Translations under genes and position numbers: made by a program | Notes under the pieces: generated by a model | What the model was told of the DNA's origin: nothing | What the model saw: only the letters and a program-made list of their open reading frames with translations | Database searches by the model: none | From: Trileptium ribeirensis | Taxonomy: Eukaryota; Nematoda; Enoplea; Enoplida; Thoracostomopsidae | DNA length: 64,000 nt | NCBI GenBank assembly: GCA_030248225.1 | Contig: JASANE010030034.1 | Location: forward strand, 107,558 to 171,557 | Direction: 5' to 3' | Shown: positions 48,286 through 59,700 of the stretch, piece by piece | Layout of the letters: each line of letters starts with the position of its first letter | How positions within the stretch are numbered: position 1 is the stretch's first letter

Positions 48286-48473
48286 TGCATTAGGGAAGAG
48301 TATGACACTTCCCTGCACTCGCATGTTAGCCCGTGTTTAATGATACGGGCGTTTTCGGTTTGACCCTCTCCCCCAGTTTCTGGGGAGGGGTCCGAGCTGG
48401 CCGAAAACGCCCGTATCATCAAATACAGGCTAACATGTGAGTGCAGGGAAGTGTCATACTCTTCCCTAATGCA
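48286..48473. repeat. 188-bp foldback (long hairpin)
   Basis: The left arm begins TGCATTAGGGAAGAGTATGA and the right arm ends with its reverse complement (TCATACTCTTCCCTAATGCA). Arms are about 72 bp with few mismatches, and the central part (GACCC...CTCCCC / GGGGAG.GGGTC) folds again. Transcribed, it would be an almost fully paired hairpin. No target duplication identified. Confidence 0.92.
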
Positions 48474-48603
48474 CTCTTCATTTTAGTAAATTAGACTGAG
48501 GGTCTGTGTGTATGTGTGTGTTTCTGAATAGACTCAGCAATACTTGATTACAATGCACAGTCACGAGCTAACATGCAATTTCAGTGAATTTCATGGATAA
48601 TGC

Positions 48604-48944
48604 GCATACCGAGTCGAAAATTTGTGTTACAAACGATCGGTTGTTGGTACCTTGTTACAAAGGATCGATCGTTCGTATATTAGGTTACGGACGCCAAGGC
48701 GTCTATAAATTTGGTTACAGGCATTTCGTCGTCCGTAACATTTATCGGACAATGACAGATGTTATAAACGACCGATCGCCCATAACAAATATTACAACAT
48801 CTCGTTCTTCGTAATTTGTTACGGACGGCGAATCGTCTATAATGAAATTTATAGATGCCTTGTTGTCGGTTACCTAATATACGGACGATCGATCGTTTGT
48901 AACAAGGTACGGACAACCGTTCGTTTGTAACACAAATTTTCCAG
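48604..48944. repeat. Second palindromic-unit cluster, itself a long inverted repeat
   Basis: The left part (GAAAATTTGTGTTACAAACG, then TTGGTACCTTGTTACAAA, GATCGATCGT, CGTATATTAGGT) reappears in reverse complement at 48840-48944. Internally it has the same 26-bp dyads as 47.85 kb, for example GTTACGGACGCC-AA-GGCGTCTATAA at about 48693. Part of it is a diverged copy of 47853-47940. Confidence 0.85.
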
Positions 48945-48964
48945 TCGGTGTACACATCATTCTG

Positions 48965-49505
48965 TGAACGGCGCATAAATGAACTGTATATACTGGAACT
49001 GTGAGGAGCAGTATCACACTTTGTCTCATATATACCATTCAATTCAGAAAATTATAGCATACATTCAGTTATTTTTATAGCCGGATAAGCTAATCAAGTT
49101 TCCTACGGAATAACGTGTAACAGACGTATGTCTAGTAAAGGGAGGCAATAGGAGGCAGAGCAAAAGTGTCTAGTCCACGCGCCATGCATTACAAGAACAT
49201 TCAGTGTCATGCCATTTTCATAGGTCTGTATAATCGAAGGTATTTTTGTGCTGGCCGACCCAAAACACCAATAAACTGCGTATCGTTTGTGATCGATAAA
49301 TAAACATGATTAGCTTCCTCAGCCTCTTCAAAATCCCAGAGAGACAATAATTTCATCATAATACAATACGTTCAGTTTTAAATTTATTTCTAACACATTC
49401 TAAATCCGCAATATTTTCATTTCTTCATTCAATAATCTTACTATATATAAATTTCGAAGTCCAGGATCCGGATCGATTTGAATGGATAGTTTCGGTTCCG
49501 GTTAT
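48965..49505. repeat. Dispersed repeat B, copy 2
   Basis: Counterpart of 38445-39070 with the same block order and orientation. It starts just after the palindromic cluster. Confidence 0.8.
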
Positions 49506-50862
49506 TTCATGATATGTACATATCACGGAATTATATTTACAAAAACAGTATACTATGCTGCATATAGGCAACAGAAATACAGTGCTGCAAAACTTAAAAC
49601 CAAGCGTCGATAGAAACATGCCGCAGTTGTTCGCTATATTTTATTTTTCTGTACTCAGTTTTGTGTTGAAGCCATATGTGGCTGTAGAGCCGAGCCAAGC
49701 CAGAACCTATGATCTGTCTGTGAGAACCGAGCCGTACCCATATAATGTATCTGGAAAATCTGGAATCTACTGTAAGAAACCCTTTTAAAGCAACAAACAT
49801 ATTAATGTCGACAACTAATGTATTGTATGGCGTATAGTCTGCCAACACTAGGAACCCGGATCTGCTCTACTAGAGATCGAACAGCAATACTATATAGTTC
49901 CTGCAAAGAAAAATAATGTTTAATCGATTTCACCTTCGAATTCAGGCACATATATTGTTTATCAGCCGTAATCCTATAAAATTATTTCAACTAAGTGACC
50001 AGTACATAATTTCATCGGCTTGTATTTTCCAGCGATACTGCGCCTTTTAACCCAACGGTCCTCATATAGCATCTCTAGTTTCAATTTGATCATTTTAGAC
50101 CAATACGCATAGCGCAATAACGGCGACTACATGTTTTATACTTTTTCGTTTTAGTATCATCCAAAATAAAAACGTGGAAATAGTATTAAGAAGTTTTTAG
50201 TTGACCTTTTTTATTATGAATGTGTTTTGTAGGCAAAAAAAGTGTCCCGCCTTTATAAAAACCGTTTCTTTTTAATAATCGACAATACTATCAAAGTATC
50301 GACAGTGCTCGGATTGTCGCTGACGTGACGACGGTAGAGATAATCGATAAGAATGCCTACCAACCTATCTATCTATATACACCTACGAACGACACTAAAC
50401 TGTAAAGTCATCATGTAGTAGTGGTGGTGTGTAGCATTAGTTTGGGTGTTAATTACTAGCAATATTGTTATCTTTTTTTATTATTACTATTAAACTTTCT
50501 TCTAAAACACTATTTAGAAGAAAATAATTTGAAGATTGGGGTTTTTTCAAGTTTTTTTGTTGTGTGTTTAAAGTTGTGGTTTTTATTTGTCTTTTGTTTC
50601 GTTTCATATCTTACGTATAATGACGTGTTTTTGTACGGTTTTTTTGTGCTTGTAAAACGTACGCGCAGTGGAATAAAACTAAACAAAAAAATGGTAGTAC
50701 TGCTGGCGGGTGATGGTATGTAATGATAAATAGAACAACAGTTTATTAAACTTGAAGCGATATATTTGGTTCGTTGAATAAAATGATCGACTAAAAACAG
50801 CACGTTTTTCCTTTTTGTTTTCGGCAAAAAATTGATACTTGAACATTTTTAGATTTCGAGAC

Positions 50863-51014
50863 CTGCAGTTCAAGCGTTGGGGGGAAGGTGGTGCTGCCGC
50901 GGATTTTATGATCCTAGCAGAATCTGCTGCGCTTGATTCCGAACTAGGGGGTAACTGACACGGGCTTTGGAAGTTAATCTGGTTTAAGGTCTGATGCCGT
51001 CTTTTCAAAACCAT
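50863..51014 (-). CDS. Possible minus-strand coding exon, unidentified
   Basis: On the minus strand an open frame from ATG at 51014 reads MVLKRRHQTLNQINFQSP, followed by a Ser/Ala/Pro-rich stretch, and reaches a CAG/GTCTCG donor-like site with the boundary at 50863. Base composition is richer in G/C than the AT-rich flanks, as in the exons of this genome. No family is recognised, no partner exon was found, and the frame also runs upstream of the ATG. It could equally be chance. Confidence 0.22.
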
Positions 51015-51258
51015 GATGCTTGACGTCACTCGTCTTGACTGTCCATACCAATTACCAATACTTTGAACGAAGCAGACGTTTCATCTGTACGATTTTAGGA
51101 TGATATTCATACGCAGCATCACAGCACGCAACATATCGTTTTTAACGTTTGGTTGGTGCTGTGATACGGTCATCTCCATACAGTAGCAGTCTGGGAGCAC
51201 GGAAGAACGGTTGCACATTTTGCTTTCGTTTATCGAAAACAAATGACTTGATCATCGC

Positions 51259-51462
51259 TTAATTCACAACTTGGATCAGTGGATCATTGGCAGTTTAGAC
51301 CAACAATTTGCTCGATATACGGTAGCGGTCTTAAAAATTGTTCGTTCTTTTGTGCATAACGCGCCGTCCACGTTTCTACATTCGAAGGATTCGATGACTG
51401 GCGATCGAAATAACGCATCGGCAGCGTTATTTGTCGAATCTTTTTTGTATTCGATGTTATAG
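51259..51462 (+). CDS. Possible coding fragment, unidentified
   Basis: A frame of about 67 codons ends at the TAG 51460-51462. It reads in part LDQWIIGSLDQQFARYTVAV, then FVHNAPSTFLHSKDSMTGD and AALFVESFLYSML. Amino-acid content looks protein-like and the frame stops cleanly, so a last exon or a transposon remnant is conceivable. There is no ATG near the start, the stop upstream is at about 51254, and I recognise no family. Confidence 0.22.
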   Translation, partial: LIHNLDQWIIGSLDQQFARYTVAVLKIVRSFVHNAPSTFLHSKDSMTGDRNNASAALFVESFLYSML

Positions 51463-51639
51463 TCATTGAATTCCCTCTTAGGTTTTGCCGACTTACGCAG
51501 TCAAGTCACGGTTCGATTACGGCTAATGTTAGTTCCGACCACTTACTGATATGTGCATTAAGCAAAGCATGTTGCTAAATAAATTATTGCTATATATTGG
51601 TGCTCATGCAAATAATATTCATCGTCTCGTTATCAAAAA

Positions 51640-53000
51640 CGGAGCGAGTGAAGCGAGCGGAGCTTCCACTGGTAGCGCTAGGGGGGGGGAGATTTGGTTT
51701 TGTCTGTTTCTGTTACACCTGACTTATCCTCGGGTGGATGGATTTCGATAAATTATTTGTTCGATAGCAAACGTGATGACAATGTGCGCTTTAGTTAAAC
51801 GCGAACCACTTCGACACCATCTTCGGTGTCAAAATGGCAAAAACACGTTTTAAGGATATAGTCTCATTTCCATACGGTATCAATGTTTCGCAGCCCATAG
51901 TCTCAGACACAAGCTTCGCATCGAGATGTATAACTTTGCTAATCACGGTATTTTGTGTGACCACTCTCTGTGACCCCGAATATGGTTCGTTAACCTTTGC
52001 TACAAATAGCGATTTTTCAATTTTCGTCCAGTTTATTGCATGTTTTTACCTTACCGTGAGTGTGTAATAGGTTATCAAGCACACTGGATACGATGATTTT
52101 GTTGTCTAGAGTCCTCCATCATGACATTATTAAACCTTTTCATGGTGTTTCAAGGGTTTTACGGTGGACCAGCTCGATTTTCGCACACGTAATGCGTTTT
52201 CATTTGTTTTTGTTGTGCACTGCGTGCAGGACATTAATAAGGTCTGTATATAGGTTTTTCTGAAGGCTGAAAGCAATAATTTGGTTATCTAGAGTTCAGC
52301 GTGCCTTTTCATCGGTTTTCAATGGGTTTATGGTCGAGGAACCTAATTTCCAGAATATATATAGTCTGTCTTCAGTTGTTAGTTTACATATCGTGTACAG
52401 GGCAACAAGAATTGTCTATATATGTTTGTCGGTACACTGAATACGGTGGTATGGTTAGTTAGAGTCCAGCACTAGTACCTCCTGCGTTTTCAGACGTTTT
52501 TATTATGTTTAGGGTCAGTGAACCCGACTTCCAGAATATAGTCGGTCTTCAGTAGTTTAGTACATGGGATCAAAAATAGTCCATATATTAGTTTTTTGGC
52601 ATGCTAGGTACGATGGTTCGATTTTCTAGAGACCTGCAAGTATATTTTATGCCATTTTAGAAGTCTTAAGTGCGTTTAGGGTCAAAAAAGGCACGATTTC
52701 CAGAATATAGCATATCTTCAGTATATAAGTTTGCTTATGCACGCGTTCAGGCATCAAAAATTGCCTACATAGGTTTTTCGGTAGACTGAACACGATGGTA
52801 TGGTTATCTAGAGGCCAGTACACATACGTTATGGGTTGTCAGTTGTTTTCGATAAGTTTATGGCCGTTTTTTCAATGGGTCCAGGGTTGCACATGTTCTC
52901 GGGTTCTATAAATATATCAAACACAGATTGTTGCAGGTGATTTACGTATAAACGACACCGCGCTCGCTCTGTTTCACCCTCGTATGCGAGATACTAGTCA
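51640..53000 (-). mobile_element. Dispersed element with internal ~160-bp tandem units, copy 2 (inverted)
   Basis: Reverse-complement counterpart of 16460-17850. GTTTCACCCTCG at about 52970 matches the left end there. CCACTGGTAGCGCTA at about 51667 and GCGCTTTAGTTAAACGCGAA at 51788 match the other end. Internal units carry TTGGTTATCTAGAG-like and AATTTCCAGAATATA blocks about every 150-175 bp. No transposase. The inner border is about 800 bp from the big satellite. Confidence 0.7.
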
Positions 53001-53797
53001 TGTTTCTTCACGGAAGCATTCGATTATTAATACAATAATTTGTACATCTTATGGATTAGTTATTAGTGAAATCAATATTGCCTACCTATATACCACATGA
53101 CTGTTTATACATATATGTAAACGTATGTGTTGTACATAATACAATATAATGTACATATATATATATAATTATATATATATATATTATGTTGCAGTCATTC
53201 ATTACGTCTATCATTTTTCTTACAGTACAATGTTTTGGGCGAAAAGTTAACTGTATAACAACGATTGTGTTGTTTTTTCTCGGATGCAATCAATGATTTC
53301 AAGAAATAATATATAGAACGCTTCATGAAGTACAGATGTAAGAGACTATTTTAATACGCATATAAAGTAGAGATATATATGCAATAATTTATAGCACTAA
53401 AAAGTCAACTAAAAAGGTATTCCCTTATTTTTCGCTTTTGTTGGACTGTTAAAATTATTTTAAATATTGTCTTATTGTATAGTTTACTTAGGTAGTCGAA
53501 TCGCGTTTTTAAATTATAATAGTGTTATTATTATTATTTGTAGCAAGTATTTAAATGCCTAATTAGTGCCGGGCGAGCTTTTAAAAACTGCTCTGTCACA
53601 ACTGCGACGATTTGGCTGTCGGTTATGGGATAGAACTTCACTAATCAGAGCATGGGGAAATCGACAAAAAAAGGGCATGTCAAATTTCCCCCGACCCCCT
53701 AGCGCGTCGTGTCACGTACCCACTCGAAGAATCGCGTAGCGTTTTGTCTCCGGGAACCTAAGGCTAGAGCTAAGCTTAGCTGGTCCCACAATTAAAC

Positions 53798-56700
53798 CGG
53801 GCGGACGCCCATATCCTCGCCCACAGAAGTTGTATGCAGGCATTATTCCCAAACAGGCGGAAAATTTTACTAGCGGAGACCCACGCATCGTAGCTGAGGC
53901 GGATCGTGTGGAGCTGAATCTGACTGTTGGAAGTAGGGAAAATTCATTCGTTCCCTCTCCTCCCGTCATAACGCCCATCTCCTCGCCCACAAAAGTTGTA
54001 TGTAGGCATTATTCCCAAACAAGCGGAAAATTTTACTAACGGAGACCCACGCATCGTAGCTGAGGCTAATCGTGTGGAGCTGAATCTGACTGTTGGATGT
54101 AGGGAAAAATCATTTGCTCCCTCTCCTCCCGTCATAACGCCCATCTCCTCGCCCACAAAAGTTGTATGTAGGCATTATTCCCAAACAAGCGGAAAATTTT
54201 ACTAACGGAGACCCACGCATCGTAGCTGAGGCGAATCGTGTGGAGCTGAATCTGACTGTTGGATGTAGGGAAAAATCATTTGCTCCCTCTCCTCCCGTCA
54301 TAACGCCCATCTCCTCGCCCACAAAAGTTGTATGTAGGCATTATTCCCAAACAAGCGGAAAATTTTACTAACGGAGACCCACGCATCGTAGCTGAGGCGA
54401 ATCGTGTGGAGCTGAATCTGACTGTTGGATGTAGGGAAAAATCATTTGCTCCCTCCTCCCGTCGCAACGCCCATCTCCTCGCCCACAAAAGTTGTATGCA
54501 GGCTTTATTCCCAAACAGGCGGAAAATTTACTAGTGGAGACCCACGCATCGTAGCTGAGGCGAATCGTGTGGAGCTGAATCTGACTGTTGGATGTAGGGA
54601 AAATTCATTTGCGCCCTCCTCCCGTCGCAACGCCCATCTCCTCGCCCACAAAAGTTGTATGCAGGCATTATTACCAAACAGGCGGAAAATTTAACTATCG
54701 GAGACCCACGCATCGTAGCTGAGGCGAATCGTGTGGAGCTGAATCTCACTGTTGGAAGTAGGGAAAATTCATTCGCTCCCTCCTCCGTACGGACACCCAT
54801 CTCCTCGCCCACAGAAGTTGTATGCAGGCATTATTCCCAAACAGGCGGAAAATTTTACTAGCGGAGACCCACGCATCGTAGCTGAGGCGGATCGTGTGGA
54901 GCTGAATCTGACTGTTGGAAGTAGGAAAATTCATTCGTTCCCTCCTCCGGACGGACGCCCATCTCCTCGCCCACAGAAGTTGTATGCAGGCATTATTCCC
55001 AAACAGGCGGAAAATTTTACTAGCGGAGACCCACGAATCGTAGCTGAGGCGAATCGTGTGGAGCTGAATCTGACTGTTGGATGTAGAGAAAATTCATTTG
55101 CTCCGTCCTCCCGTCGCAACGCCCATCTCCTCGCCCACAAAAGTTGTATGCAGGTATTATTCCCAAACAGGCGGGAAATTTTACTAGCGGAGACCCACGA
55201 ATCGTAGCTGAGGCGAATCGTGTGGAGCTGAATCTGACTGTTGGATGTAGAGAAAATTCATTTGCTCCCTCCTCCCGTCGCAACGCCCATCCTCCTCGCC
55301 CACAAAAGTTGTATGCAGGCTTTATTCCCAAACAGGCGGAAAATTTACTAGCGGAGACCCACGCATCGTAGCTGAGGCGAATCGTGTGGAGCTGAATCTG
55401 ACTGTTGGATGTAGGGAAAATTCATTTGCGCCCTCCTCCCGTCGCAACGCCCATCTCCTCGCCCACAAAAGTTGTATGCAGGCATTATTACCAAACAGGC
55501 GGAAAATTTAACTATCGGAGACCCACGCATCGTAGCTGAGGCGAATCGTGTGGAGCTGAATCTCACTGTTGGAAGTAGGGAAAATTCATTCGCTCCCTCC
55601 TCCGTACGGACACCCATCTCCTCGCCCACAGAAGTTGTATGCAGGCATTATTCCCAAACAGGCGGAAAATTTTACTAGCGGAGACCCACGCATCGTAGCT
55701 GAGGCGGATCGTGTGGAGCTGAATCTGACTGTTGGAAGTAGGGAAAATTCATTCGTTCCCTCCTCCGGACGGACACCCATCTCCTCGCCCACAGAAGTTG
55801 TATGCAGGCATTATTCCCAAACAGGCGGAAAATTTTACTAGCGGAGACCCACGAATCGTAGCTGAGGCGAATCGTGTGGAGCTGAATCTGACTGTTGGAT
55901 GTAGAGAAAATTCATTTGCTCCGTCCTCCCGTCGCAACGCCCATCTCCTCGCCCACAAAAGTTGTATGCAGGCATTATTCCCAAACAGGCGGGAAATTTT
56001 ACTAGCGGAGACCCACGCATCGTAGCTGAGGCGAATTTTGTGGAGCTGAATCTGACTGTTGGATGTAGGGAAAAATAATTTGATCCCTCCTCCCGTCGCA
56101 ACGCCCATCTCCTCGCCCACAAAAGTTGTATGCAGGCATTATTCCCAAACAGGCGGAAAATTTACTAGCGGAGACCCACGCATCGTAGCTGAGGCGAATC
56201 GTGTGGAGCTGAATCTGACTGTTGGATATAGGGAAAATTCATTTGCGCCCTCCTCCCGTCGCAACGCCCATCTCCTGGCCCACAAAAGTTGTATGCAGGC
56301 ATTATTCCCAAACAGGCAGAAAATTTAACTATCGGAGACCCACGCATCGTAGCTGAGGCTAATCGTGTGGAGCTGAATCTGACTGTTGGAAGTAGGGAAA
56401 ATTCATTCACCCCCTCCTCCGGACGGACACCCATCTCCTCGCCCACAGAAGTTGTATGCAGGCATTATTCCCAAACAGGCGGAAAATTTTACTAGCGGAG
56501 ACCCACGCATCGTAGCTGAGGCGGATCGTGTGGAGCTGAATCTGACTGTTGGAAGTAGGGAAAATTCATTCGTTCCCTCCTCCGGACGGACGCCCATCTC
56601 CTCGCCCACAGAAGTTGTATGCAGGCATTATTCCCAAACAGGCGGAAAATTTTACTAGCGGAGACCCACGAATCGTAGCTGAGGCGAATCGTGTGGAGCT

Positions 56701-59700
56701 GAATCTGACTGTTGGATGTAGAGAAAATTCATTTGCTCCGTCCTCCCGTCGCAACGCCCATCTCCTCGCCCACAAAAGTTGTATGCAGGTATTATTCCCA
56801 AACAGGCGGGAAATTTTACTAGCGGAGACCCACGAATCGTAGCTGAGGCGAATCGTGTGGAGCTGAATCTGACTGTTGGATGTAGAGAAAATTCATTTGC
56901 TCCCTCCTCCCGTCGCAACGCCCATCTCCTCGCCCACAAAAGTTGTATGCAGGCTTTATTCCCAAACAGGCGGAAAATTTACTAGCGGAGACCCACGCAT
57001 CGTAGCTGAGGCGAATCGTGTGGAGCTGAATCTGACTGTTGGATGTAGGGAAAATTCATTTGCGCCCTCCTCCCGTCGCAACGCCCATCTCCTCGCCCAC
57101 AAAAGTTGTATGCAGGCATTATTACCAAACAGGCGGAAAATTTAACTATCGGAGACCCACGCATCGTAGCTGAGGCGAATCGTGTGGAGCTGAATCTCAC
57201 TGTTGGAAGTAGGGAAAATTCATTCGCTCCCTCCTCCGTACGGACACCCATCTCCTCGCCCACAGAAGTTGTATGCAGGCATTATTCCCAAACAGGCGGA
57301 AAATTTTACTAGCGGAGACCCACGAATCGTAGCTGAGGCGAATCGTGTGGAGCTGAATCTGACTGTTGGATGTAGAGAAAATTCATTTGCTCCGTCCTCC
57401 CGTCGCAACGCCCATCTCCTCGCCCACAAAAGTTGTATGCAGGCATTATTCCCAAACAGGCGGGAAATTTTACTAGCGGAGACCCACGCATCGTAGCTGA
57501 GGCGAATTTTGTGGAGCTGAATCTGACTGTTGGATGTAGGGAAAAATAATTTGATCCCTCCTCCCGTCGCAACGCCCATCTCCTCGCCCACAAAAGTTGT
57601 ATGCAGGCATTATTCCCAAACAGGCGGAAAATTTACTAGCGGAGACCCACGCATCGTAGCTGAGGCGAATCGTGTGGAGCTGAATCTGACTGTTGGATAT
57701 AGGGGAAAATTCATTTGCTCCCTCCTCCCGTCGCAACGCCCATCTCCTCGCCCACAAAAGTTGTATGCAGGCATTATTCCCAAACAGGCAGAAAATTTAA
57801 CTATCGGAGACCCACGCATCGTAGCTGAGGCTAATCGTGTGGAGCTGAATCTGACTGTTGGAAGTAGGGAAAATTCATTCACCCCCTCCTCCGGACGGAC
57901 ACCCACCTCCTCGCCCACAGAAGTTGTATGCAGGCATTATTCCCAAACAGGCGGAAAATTTTACTAGCGAGACCCACGCATCGTAGCTGAGGCGGATCGT
58001 GTGGAGCTGAATCTGACTGTTGGAAGTAGGGAAAATTCATTCGTTCCCTCCTCCGGACGGACGCCTATCTCCTCGCCCACAGAAGTTGTATGCAAGCATT
58101 ATTCCCAAACAGGCGGAAAATTTAACTATCGGAGACCCACGCATCGTAGCTGAGGCGAATCGTGTGGAGCTGAATCTCACTGTTGGAAGTAGGGAAAATT
58201 CATTCGCTCCCTCCTCCGTACGGACACCCATCTCCTCGCCCACAGAAGTTGTATGCAGGCATTATTCCCAAACAGGCGGAAAATTTTACTAGCGGAGACC
58301 CACGAATCGTAGCTGAGGCGAATCGTGTGGAGCTGAATCTGACTGTTGGATGTAGAGAAAATTCATTTGCTCCGTCCTCCCGTCGCAACGCCCATCTCCT
58401 CGCCCACAAAAGTTGTATGCAGGCATTATTCCCAAACAGGCGGGAAATTTTACTAGCGGAGACCCACGCATCGTAGCTGAGGCGAATTTTGTGGAGCTGA
58501 ATCTGACTGTTGGATGTAGGGAAAAATAATTTGATCCCTCCTCCCGTCGCAACGCCCATCTCCTCGCCCACAAAAGTTGTATGCAGGCATTATTCCCAAA
58601 CAGGCGGAAAATTTACTAGCGGAGACCCACGCATCGTAGCTGAGGCGAATCGTGTGGAGCTGAATCTGACTGTTGGATATAGGGAAAATTCATTTGCGCC
58701 CTCCTCCCGTCGCAACGCCCATCTCCTCGCCCACAAAAGTTGTATGCAGGCATTATTCCCAAACAGGCAGAAAATTTAACTATCGGAGACCCACGCATCG
58801 TAGCTGAGGCTAATCGTGTGGAGCTGAATCTGACTGTTGGAAGTAGGGAAAATTCATTCACCCCCTCCTCCGGACGGACACCCACCTCCTCGCCCACAGA
58901 AGTTGTATGCAGGCATTATTCCCAAACAGGCGGAAAATTTTACTAGCGAGACCCACGCATCGTAGCTGAGGCGGATCGTGTGGAGCTGAATCTGACTGTT
59001 GGAAGTAGGGAAAATTCATTCGTTCCCTCCTCCGGACGGACGCCTATCTCCTCGCCCACAGAAGTTGTATGCAAGCATTATTCCCAAACAGGCGGAAAAT
59101 TTTACTAGCAGAGACCCACGCATCGTAGCTAAGGCGAATCGTGTGGAGCTGAATCTGACTGTTGGATGTAGGGAAAATTCATTTGCTCCCTCCTTCCGTC
59201 GTAACGCCCATCTCCTCGCCCACAAAAGTTGTATGTAGGCATTATTCCCAAACAGGCGGAAAATTTTACTAACGGAGACCCACGCATCGTAGCTGAGGCG
59301 AATCGTGTGGACCTGAATCTGACTGTTGGATGTAGGGAAAAATCATTTGCTCCCTCCTCCCGTCGCAACGCCCATCTCCTCGCCCACAAAAGTTGTATGC
59401 AGGCTTTATTCCCAAACAGGCGGAAAATTTACTAGCGGAGACCCACGCATCGTAGCTGAGGCGAATCGTGTGGAGCTGAATCTGACTGTTGGATGTAGGG
59501 AAAATTCATTTGCGCCCTCCTTCCGTCGCAACGCCCATCTCCTCGCCCACAGAAGTTGTATGCAGGCATTATTCCCAAACAGGCGGAAAATTTTACTAGC
59601 GGAGACCCACGCATCGTAGCTGAGGCGGATCGTGTGGAGCTGAATCTGACTGTTGGAAGTAGGGAAAATTCATTCGTTCCCTCCTCCGGACGGACGCCCA

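Larger units (their letters stand above)
47500..53797. other. Intergenic region between piggyBac and the satellite
   Basis: Contains the palindromic-unit clusters and foldback (47.85-48.95 kb), dispersed repeat B copy 2 (48965-49505), weak coding candidates at 50.86-51.01 and 51.26-51.46 kb, the inverted copy of the 1.3-kb dispersed element (51640-53000), and AT microsatellite near 53150-53185. 49.5-50.8 kb and 53.2-53.7 kb hold nothing I recognise. Confidence 0.65.
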
